A DNA stretch of 64,000 nt. It comes from Shinisaurus crocodilurus (Eukaryota; Chordata; Lepidosauria; Squamata; Shinisauridae). The notes beneath the pieces are model-generated. The model saw only the letters and a program-made list of their open reading frames with translations. It was not told the DNA's origin and ran no database searches. This document shows, piece by piece, positions 56,586 to 64,000 of the stretch; position 1 is the stretch's first letter; every line of letters starts with the position of its first letter. Position numbers and translations under genes: made by a program. The DNA lies in assembly GCA_021292165.1 (NCBI GenBank), contig CM037881.1, forward strand, positions 1,736,001 through 1,800,000, in the 5' to 3' direction.

Positions 56586-56691
56586 GCATGTTTACGCAGA
56601 AGAAAGTCCTACAACTCCTAGCATTCCCCAGCCAGCATGCCTGGCTGGGGAGTGCTGGGAATGTAGGACTTTCTTCTGTCTAAGCATGTGC
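56586..56691. repeat. Palindromic MITE-like hairpin
   Basis: GCATGTTTACGCAGAAGAAA and GTCCTACAACTCCTAGCATT face GTGCTGGGAATGTAGGACTT and TCTTCTGTCTAAGCATGTGC around CCAGCCAGCATGCCTGGCTGG. Different from family P in its outer 25 bases but shares the inner CCCCAGCCAGC motif. Confidence 0.75.
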
Positions 56692-56899
56692 AGGATTGAG
56701 CCCTAAGTATGTTAGGCCAGGTGTACGGAAACAGAATGTATGCATGGCTATGCAAGTGACTTGTGGCAATGGCCCTATCCGGGTCCATATTTTTAGAATG
56801 GGAAGAACTCTGCACTACCCATATAAATATACATTCAAACCATATTCTGGCAGGTTCAGTAACCCATTGAAAGTCCCACGCTACCCTGATGTCTTGACG

Positions 56900-57880
56900 T
56901 GAATGTACTTTGCTAAGCATGGACAACTGAATGGATTGGAAGGCCTAATAACAAAAGGGAACAGTATTGTTGTACCACAGTCTACAAGGAAAGAAATCCT
57001 GGTCCTTATTCACCAAGGACATCAAGGTCTAATCAAGTGCTGTGAACGAGCTAAGCAGACAGTACGGTGACCTGGTATTGGGACTGTTACAAAGAACAAA
57101 GACTTATCCTATGACTACCACAAAAGAAATAGATCAATACTGTACAACGGAAGGAATCTGTAACCTTGGGAAAGGCTTGCAATCGACCTGTGTAAATTGG
57201 TAGTCTGGCACCATTTGGTTGTCCTAGACTACTATAGACTACTATTCTAGGTATATGGAGATACTCTACTTGTCTGACATTACCTGCCACAGTGATATTG
57301 AACAACTGAAAAATACTTCTGCATGCTTCGGCATACCTGATGACCAACAACGCAGCACAATTTATGGCAGCAGAATTCCAGTCATTCAGGACTTCTCATA
57401 TTACTGTTTGCCCTCACTACCCTCAAACATACAAATGGGGAGGCAGAGAGCAGTACAAACGGCAAATAAAGTCTTGAGCAGAATGACCCATATATTGTTC
57501 TCTTAAGCTATAGGTCAACACCACTGATAACTACTGGATATAGCCCAGCAGAATTCCAACCCTAGAGAAAAATCTCGTTCCAAAGTGACCTGACCTGGAA
57601 AAAAGTTGCCTCTTCAGATTAGCAAGCTAAAAGAAGTTATGAGTGCTTCTATAATTTAGTGCAAGAACTTCCACATTTAGAACCAGGAGAGTTTATATCC
57701 AACTTGGTGGTGAAAAGACATGACAAACCCCAGCTACTGTACAAGGAAAATGGAACACCCAGATCCTATTCCATTGAGACTGAATGTGGAATACTTGTCA
57801 GAAATGGATAATATATCTTTCCTATTACTGAGAGGGCACAATCACCAAGTGCACAAGCAGTACCTGAAACCTTGAGTTCA
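56900..57880 (+). pseudogene. Ty3/gypsy integrase remnant
   Basis: Conceptual blocks across frames: NSIVVPQSTRKEILVLIHQG and HQGLIKCCERAKQTV (zinc-binding HxxH...C region, about 56,960-57,065), a CKLVVWHHLVVLDYY piece and SRYMEILYLSDIT (integrase core, about 57,190-57,290), GIPDDQQRSTIYGSRIP then RQRAVQTANKVLSRM (57,335-57,490), and LVQELPHLEPGEFI to the pol end. Stops and frameshifts throughout; the core DDE set is not intact. No LTRs seen. Confidence 0.72.
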
Positions 57881-57884
57881 TCTA

Positions 57885-58200
57885 CATTTATTTATTTATT
57901 TATTATTTAATATATTTATTCACAGCCCATCAGCCAAAAGGCTCCCTGGGCGGTTTACAAAACAAAGCAACAACAAAAATATCAACAAAAACAATATAAG
58001 AACACAAACATATTAAAATATAACATGATAGAAACAAGCAGCCAAGATAAATCCAACCCAGAGGTACAGTGGCGATAATAAAAGGAATAAAATCAACCAT
58101 TAAAATATTGGGCAAATAAAACGGTCTTCACGCATGGCGCCTGAAATAGAGGGCAGGGGGCCAGGCGCACCTCCTTGGGGAGGTACATAAACTCTACCTG
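57885..58200 (-). mobile_element. L2 LINE 3' end
   Basis: (TTTA)n start, GGCTCCCTGGGCGGTTTACA, A-rich tail, and AAATAAAACGGTCTTCACGC; antisense L2 3' sequence. Confidence 0.75.
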
Positions 58201-58368
58201 GGGTATCTTGTAAGACACACATCATCACTTGCTCTGGCGGAGCTATCTGGAGACCTTTCAGGTATTAGAGATGAGCGACCAGGCATCTGAACTCCCAGAT
58301 GTATCATCACCAGTACCGATTTACGTTGTTGCGGTTTCTTTAAATAAAATGGGGAGCTGTGTGGATAG

Positions 58369-58535
58369 CAGGACTGGTGCAAGGCAGTTTGGTGCCCTAG
58401 GCAAGATCAGATATTTAGCGCCCCCCCCTTCCCACTTGAGAGCGCTGTATTTTTTTTTCAAGGAGTTTCTGGCACCCCCTTTAGCCTTGCGCCCTAGGCA
58501 GCTGCCTAGTTGGCCTAATGGTAGCACCGGCCCTG
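58369..58535. mobile_element. hAT element with CAGGGCCGGTG-type termini, short
   Basis: 167 bp, ends CAGGACTGGTGCAAGGC and GGTAGCACCGGCCCTG; perfect duplication GTGGATAG (58,361-58,368 and 58,536-58,543). An internally deleted relative of the 49.7 kb element in the opposite orientation. Confidence 0.92.
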
Positions 58536-58963
58536 GTGGATAGTGTCATTATATAGTTTACTCACTAGGCAGCACTGGACTCAGTTGTGTCTGGGTGGAG
58601 TCTGTTATGTTCATTTATTCTTTCTGTCTTCCTTACTGGCCTCCTCCTAATGCTGGTGGTGTGTCATTTATCCCTTTACCTCTCACAGTGTGTGTGTGTG
58701 ATAAATAAACAAAACCCTCCCAACTCAAAGTTCTGAAATTCAAAGTTCTGCAAAGGCATAATTTTACTTTAATTAAAGATGTGGTTTTATTTTTCTATTT
58801 GCAGAATTGTAGCTTTTTTTTTTTTAAATGCCAGAATTAAGATTCCCCCATCCCCCCTTTTATCATAATGGCAGAACTCCATTTCCAGTGAGTACAATCC
58901 ATGCCTTTCATCGGTTGGTAAGCTCTTTCCCCAGACTGCAACAACAGAAGATAACATTTATTT

Positions 58964-59098
58964 CAGTGTTCTCCAGCCTTGGGTCCCCGGATGTTTTTGG
59001 CCTACAACTCCCAGCATGCCCCAGCCAGCTTCGCTGGCTGGGGCATGCTGGGAGTTGTAGGCCAAAAACATCTGGGGACCCAAGGCTGGAGAACACTG
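58964..59098. mobile_element. Family P MITE
   Basis: Complete palindrome; perfect duplication ATTTATTT (58,956-58,963 and 59,099-59,106). Directly abuts the tail of an antisense Sauria SINE. Confidence 0.92.
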
Positions 59099-59099
59099 A

Positions 59100-59345
59100 T
59101 TTATTTTATTATATTTATATCCTGCCTTTTTTCCTGCAAGGAACCCAAGGCGGCTCACATAATCCTCCTCCTCCTCCTCCTCCTCTCCATTTTACCCTCA
59201 CAACAACCCTGTGAGGTAGGCTAGGCTGAGAGGCAGTGACTGGCCCAAAGTCACCCAGTGAGCTTCATGGCCGAGCGGGGACTAGAACCCGGATCTCCCG
59301 GGTCCCAGCCCAGCACTCTCGCCACCACTGCTCCACACTGGCCCT
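59100..59345 (-). mobile_element. Sauria SINE, copy 3
   Basis: Inverse of the Sauria structure: TTATATCCTGCCTTTTTTCC, (CCT)n, TTACCCTCACAACAACCCTG, GGCCGAGCGGGGACTAGAAC and CCACACTGGCCCTC. Confidence 0.92.
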
Positions 59346-59734
59346 CTTCTGTAATGTTTAATGCATTTCTCACTCTCCTGCCTCCCATCCTACCCAACAT
59401 ACTTCTAAGGGTCTTTGTCTTTGATAATTCTTGTTAACAGGGCAGTTAGCAAAGTAGGGCCAAAGCAAACACGTTAAAAAACAGTCTCCCTCCCTCCCTC
59501 CCTCTCAATTTAAAATAATAATTTAAAAGCCACTGCAGGAGGTTGCTGGTTTGAGCAGAGGAGCGGCAGGATGATGCATCTGCTTAACTCTTTCCTGACA
59601 GCCTCACATCAGCTCAGAATTAAGCTCCCCAAACTGCCTTCCTCCCTGCAAGACAAAAGCCGCCCCCCCCCCCCGAAAGCAGGAAGGTGGGCAATTGTGG
59701 GTCCAAAACTGACAGGGGGAGCAAGAGTTCAGGA

Positions 59735-60235
59735 CTCACTTTCAGAAGGACGTAGACAAACTGGAGAGGGTTCAGAGGAGGGCAACAAGGATGATAAAGG
59801 GACTGGAAACAAGGCCCTATGAGGAGAGACTGAAAGAACTGGGCATGTTTAGCCTTCAGAAGAGGAGACTGAGGGGAGATATGATCGCACTCTTCCAGTA
59901 CTTAAAGGGTTGTCACAGAGAGGAGGGCCAGGATCTCTTCTCGATCATCCCAGTTTGCAGGACACGGAATAATGGGCTCAAGTTACAGGAACCTAGGTTC
60001 CACCTGAACATCAGGAAAAATTTCCTGACTGTCAGAGCAATAAGACAATGGAATCAACTACCTAGGGAGGTGGTGGGCTCTCCCACTCTGGAGGCATTCA
60101 AGGTGCAGCTGGACAGCCATCTGTCGGGGATGCTTTGACCTGGATTCCTGCATTGAGCAGCGGGTTGGACTCGATGGCCTTGTAGGCCCCTTCCAACTCT
60201 ACTTTTCTATGATTCTGTGATGCTATGACTCCCTC
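59735..60235 (+). mobile_element. CR1 LINE, 3' fragment 6
   Basis: Open frame 59,791-60,138: [20 protein letters not shown] to [16 protein letters not shown], then GTTGGACTCGATGGCCTTG and a degenerate octamer end. Confidence 0.92.
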
Positions 60236-60329
60236 CCACTGCTGCTGTTCCACTTATACTCACAGCTCAGTGAGGCTGCTCTTCAGTGTGAGAGAGATGC
60301 AGGAGAAGGCGGGGAGAAGAAGGAGAAAA

Positions 60330-60352
60330 GGACACACACACACACACACACA
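60330..60352. repeat. (CA)n short microsatellite
   Basis: About 11 CA units. Confidence 0.9.
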
Positions 60353-60439
60353 TATTTTGGGTTAAACCACAGGATATCGCTGTGTGATGAAGGACTTCTG
60401 GTTATACTAAGTTGTTAAAAAATCTCTGCTTTCTGACGA

Positions 60440-60520
60440 AAGACTGATGAAGCTGTTTGCCTCGAAAAAACATTAGAAAATAAGCGCCCTTGAAAAAGGC
60501 TTAGGCCAAAACGCGTCGGG
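60440..60520 (+). ncRNA. Hammerhead-ribozyme-like motif, probably decayed
   Basis: CTGATGA at 60,444-60,450 is followed by AGCTGTTTGCCT and CGAAAA, and 40 bases later TTGAAAAAGGCTTAGGCC precedes AAAACGCGTCGG. Penelope-like elements carry tandem hammerheads with CTGATGA, an AGGC..GCC stem II and CGAAAC. Here stem II of the first is weak and the second has lost core bases, so activity is unlikely. Confidence 0.35.
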
Positions 60521-60914
60521 CAAAAATAAAAATACACAAAGATCTCTATTGGCACTTGGGAGTTTTTCTCTCTCTCTTGTCTTAGACCCAAAACAAATTA
60601 ATGTAATGCAAATTAAACTTTAGCAACAAAACAATTGCATCACTTCTCAATTGTACCGTACGCCACTCAACGGAAAAAGTCCCTTACGTTTTTATAATAT
60701 TCCCGGTACATGAAATACCATGTAGAGAAGCATATGAGAGTGTACGCGTGGAGGGAGGGAACCGGGTCTGAGCTGTGCTAGGCATCAAATGCTACGCCAA
60801 GGAACACGAAGGGTAAGGAGTATCATATGTGCTGGGATGCGGCTGGCGCCGTCAGAGCCCTGCTGCCGTGGGGCCTCTCCGCGTGGCATGGCACCAGCTT
60901 CCCTTGTGGCCGGA

Positions 60915-61695
60915 AGTCATTCATTTCATTTCATTTATTTCATTTATATACCGCCCCATAGCCGAAGCTCTCTGGGCGGTTCACAACATTCTATACATAA
61001 AAACAACATTAAAACATACAAAACAGTTTAAAAAATTAAAAACCAAATTTAAAAACACAGTTTAAAATAACAATACAAAAAGCCAATAAAACTGAGCCTA
61101 CAGGTGACAATCCCCTCCGTGCTATTCCAAGCTCCTAACTAAATGCCTTGGCATAGAGGTAAGTCTTAACCTGGCGCCAAAAAGATAGTAAGGTTGGCGC
61201 CAGGCGGGTCTCAGTGGGGAGCTGATTCCATAACTGGGGGGCTACCACCGAGAAGGCCCTCCTCCTCGTTGCCACCAACCGAGCCTCTCTTGGAAGTGGC
61301 AGTCGGAGGAGGGCCCCAGATGTTGAGCGTAGTGTCCGGGTAGATAACGGTTGGGAGAGACGTTCCGTCAGGTATTGTGGTCCTAAGCCGTGTAGGGCTT
61401 TATAGGCTAAAACCAGCACCTTGAATTTGGCTCGGAAGCATATTGGCAGCCAGTGCAAGCGGGCCAGAACTGGTGTAATATGCTCGGACCTTCCGGTCCC
61501 TGCAATAAGCCTGGCTGCCGCATTTTGCACTAGCTGCAGCTTCCGAACAGTCTTCAAAGGCAGCCCCACGTAGAGTGCATTGCAGTAGTCTAGTTTAGAG
61601 ATCACCAGAGCGTAGATTACTGAGACCAGGCTATCCCTGTCCAGATAGGGGCGTAGCTGGGCCACCACCCGAAGTCCTCCTTGGCCTGAGGTGCT
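60915..61695 (-). pseudogene. L2 LINE C-terminus and 3' end
   Basis: Minus-strand frame 61,716-61,135 reads QLRPYLDRDSLVSVIYALVI, LDYCNALYVGLPLKTVRKLQ, HITPVLARLHWLPICFRAKF, RRRAFSVVAPQLWNQLPTET and VKTYLYAKAFS, open for about 190 codons. The tail has GCCGAAGCTCTCTGGGCGG and ATTTCATTTATTTCATTTAT. Confidence 0.92.
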
Positions 61696-61719
61696 TCCTG
61701 TTACACGACCAGACACATG

Positions 61720-62370
61720 CTCCTGCCAGCCATGGGTGCTTCCACACTGAGGGCTCCCGGCATGACAGCTATTCCACCTTTCCCTCCTTCACGTATTTTT
61801 TTGTGGTGAGAAAAAAGATGGAGGCAGCAGTGGGAAAACATGCAGAGAGTGGCCAGTGGAAGATGACAACGTCTGAACCTTCCATAGAATTCCATGAACG
61901 AGGCAGGACAATTGCACAATAAAAGCCTTGTCTGGAAGAAGCACCCTGTGTGGCTATCTTGCAACACTGCCTTATTATTGGGCACAAGGAGGCAGGGCAT
62001 GTGGCAACGAGGGATCTGATATAACAGTCTTGCCTGAAACTGAGCAGGTCTGAGCCCGGTCCGTGAGTAGATGAGAGTAAAAACGTACTGTAACTGTAGC
62101 ATTTCCCTTTAAAATGCATGGTTTACATGAAGGCCAACCTGCAGATTACATGGGAGATGCATATGAAAGTCTCTCCCGCCCCCCCACCAACTTTTTGAAA
62201 AATGAAAAGCAGCTTCAGGGGGCTGTCAGTCAGAATGAAGGAACACTGGTGGTGGGAGGCGCTTAACCGTCTACCCTGGCCATTTTTCTTCTCGAAACCA
62301 CTCCTCCAAGCTACTTTTCCACCAATGGAACAGAGAAGCAACTTAAGGTGCCATTCACATGTCCTTCCCC
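61720..62370. other. Intron 1 sequence
   Basis: No gene or classified repeat recognised. Ends of a TIR element may be present (TGCTTCCACACTGAGGG near 61,738). Confidence 0.3.
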
Positions 62371-62375
62371 TAAAA

Positions 62376-62511
62376 CAGGGCTCTCCAACCTTGGGTCCCC
62401 AGATGTTGCTGGCCTACAGCTCCCAGGATCCCCTGCCATTCGCCATGCTGGCTGGGTATGCTGGGAGCTGTAGGCCAGCAACATCTGGGGACCCAAGGTT
62501 GGAGAGCCCTG
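62376..62511. mobile_element. Family P MITE, CAGGGCTCTCC variant
   Basis: Palindrome with ends CAGGGCTCTCCAACC and GGTTGGAGAGCCCTG; flanks CCCTAAAA and GCCTAAAA, 7 of 8 with TA. A related subfamily, also seen as the left end at 8,336. Confidence 0.9.
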
Positions 62512-63111
62512 GCCTAAAATGTACCTGCCATGTGGGTCCGGAGCAAGTTATTGTGTTTTGTTTCCTTTGAAAATAATATTGCTTTATTCTTATAGTTATT
62601 CTTGCTGCTATTCATTAAGTGCACGACACTTTACAGAGTAAGCCACAGAACGAGATCTTTCCTGGCTATCCCATCTCCGCACCAGTACATTTGGGGGACT
62701 CTCTGGGGAATTTTCCTAAGGGGGTGCACAAGATTCAGCTCTCCAGCTGAGTGGCAATATCACTTCATTTGGCTTCTATTGACTTTTTATTTAGTGTGCT
62801 TTCTAAAATTAATCTCCAGCTCTGCCAAAATAAATATTACTCCCCTTCCCCGCCATCTGTTCCTTGCCGTACTAAGGCCCCTTGAGCCTGAAGCTGTGCT
62901 AGAGACAGACATGGCTTACTTCTATTGTCTGTCATATTTTCAAAGGGTGGCGTTCCACCATAGATTCTTCATCCAGAATGGACTCCTGCTGGAAAAGAGT
63001 AGCCAGGAGGCCATTTCCATTGGGAAAACAACGTGGGGAAAAGTGTTAAACCCACCTTCCCCCAGTGCCAGAGATCTCCTGATGTCATGTCTAATTTGGT
63101 AAAGCTCTAGC

Positions 63112-63275
63112 CCAGTGATGGCGAACCTATGGCACGGGTGCCACAGCTGGCATGCAGGGACCTCTCTGTGGGCACTCGAGCCATTGGTCACCAGATCGCG
63201 AAAAGACCGTCCCCTTCTGCAAAACACGAATGATTTTGTTCTTTCTCCCAAGGTGGGAGAACACTGGGTTAAATA
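63112..63275 (-). mobile_element. hAT fragment (as 32.7-33.6 kb) fused to a family P end
   Basis: CAGTGATGGCGAACCTATGG to GCAAAACACGAATGATTTTG is the inverse of the right end of the 928-bp element. It then runs into CCCAAGGTGGGAGAACACTG, a family P right end, with the rest of both missing. Confidence 0.7.
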
Positions 63276-63310
63276 TACAGTAGAAAACCATAATTGTCCC
63301 ACAATACTGT

Positions 63311-63537
63311 ATGTGGTAAAAGTGTTGGACTGGGAATCAGGAGATCCGGGTTCTAGTCCCCGCTCAGCCATGAAACTCACTGGGTGACATTGGGCCAGTC
63401 ACGGACTCTCAGCCTAACCTACCTCACAGGGTTGTTGTGAGGATAAAATGGAGAGGAGGATTATGTAAGCCACCTTGGGTTCCGTGCAGGAAAAAAGGCG
63501 GGGTATAAATATAATAAATAAATAAAATAAATAAATA
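63311..63537 (+). mobile_element. Sauria SINE, copy 4, 5'-shortened
   Basis: AAGTGTTGGACTGGGAATCA, GGGTTCTAGTCCCCGCTCAG, CAGGGTTGTTGTGAGGAT and GGGGTATAAATATAATAAA. The first 20 or so bases of the head are altered. Confidence 0.9.
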
Positions 63538-63539
63538 CT

Positions 63540-64000
63540 GACGGTATTATTATACTGGATTGTGAATTTTATTGCAATGGTCTAACATGGTGAACATATT
63601 TTGACTTGCTTTGCTTGTTTTATTAAAATTTGATGCAGGCTGGTTGGTTTTCCTAAACCATGCCAGATTGTGAACTGGCCATTCAGTGACTTGGAGGCTC
63701 TCGGTCAACTAATCCCGCATTTTTGTATGGATCTCTTAAGGACCACATCTCATAGTTGTGTTCTGACCTAAAAAAAAAAAAAGAATTGGGACATGGCTGG
63801 TGGTAGTCCCAAAGGAGTAGCCAGCTACTAGGAGAGGCCAGAGTCAACCTTCCTGATGCACAGTAACCTTGACAGGTGCAGACTCTTTAATGGTGTGCCC
63901 GGTGGGCTTTGGGGTTCTACACCAGCCAACTGGAGCCTGGAAAGAACCTGAAATCAAAGAGGAAACACTGCGTTTATGAAGTCTTTTTCTGTGCACAATG
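63540..64000. other. Intron 1 sequence at window edge
   Basis: No CASQ2 exon 1 recognised on the minus strand and no repeat called. An A run lies near 63,771. Confidence 0.35.

Overview
The window is vertebrate nuclear DNA, almost certainly from a squamate reptile (a lizard or snake). Four copies and one fragment of a tRNA-headed SINE match the Sauria SINE pattern: a tRNA-like head, a conserved body, and a GGGTATAAATATAATAAATAAA tail. These sit among CR1 and L2 LINEs, a DIRS-like retroelement, a Ty3/gypsy remnant and very many non-autonomous hAT elements. The species cannot be named from the sequence.

One host gene is recognisable: CASQ2, cardiac calsequestrin, the calcium-storing protein of the sarcoplasmic reticulum lumen. 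It lies on the minus strand. Exons 2 to 11 of the 11-exon vertebrate gene run from 47,920 down to the stop codon at 14,150. All ten have consensus splice sites and consistent phases, and together they encode 313 residues. Exon 1 (signal peptide and N-terminus) was not found; 47,921-64,000 reads as intron 1, so exon 1 should lie beyond the right edge.

Layout. 1-14,149: downstream of CASQ2, with an L2 LINE (2.6-4.2 kb), a CR1 (7.2-7.7 kb), MITEs, 5S-derived SINEs, and a possible 3' end of a plus-strand neighbour near 9.02 kb (VANGL1 is the tail-to-tail neighbour in human; not proven here). 14,312-20,534: intron 10, occupied by a 5.6 kb DIRS-like element that carries three nested insertions. 20.6-36.2 kb: introns 9 to 7, with a long CR1, stacked hAT elements and a solo LTR splitting an L2. 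36.3-47.8 kb: introns 6 to 2, with CR1, L2 and a GACTC-rich hAT element. 47.9-64 kb: intron 1, with two more GACTC-rich elements, a decayed gypsy integrase, L2 and Sauria SINE copies, and a hammerhead-like motif.

The most distinctive content is repetitive. A palindromic hAT MITE family (called family P here) has about two dozen copies or fragments, mostly with 8-bp target duplications. A separate hAT family (called GACTC-hAT here) is filled with GAGTC/GACTC pentamers and has four copies, all with perfect 8-bp duplications. Several insertions are nested, so relative ages can be read directly. Nearly all other open frames are translations of these repeats.
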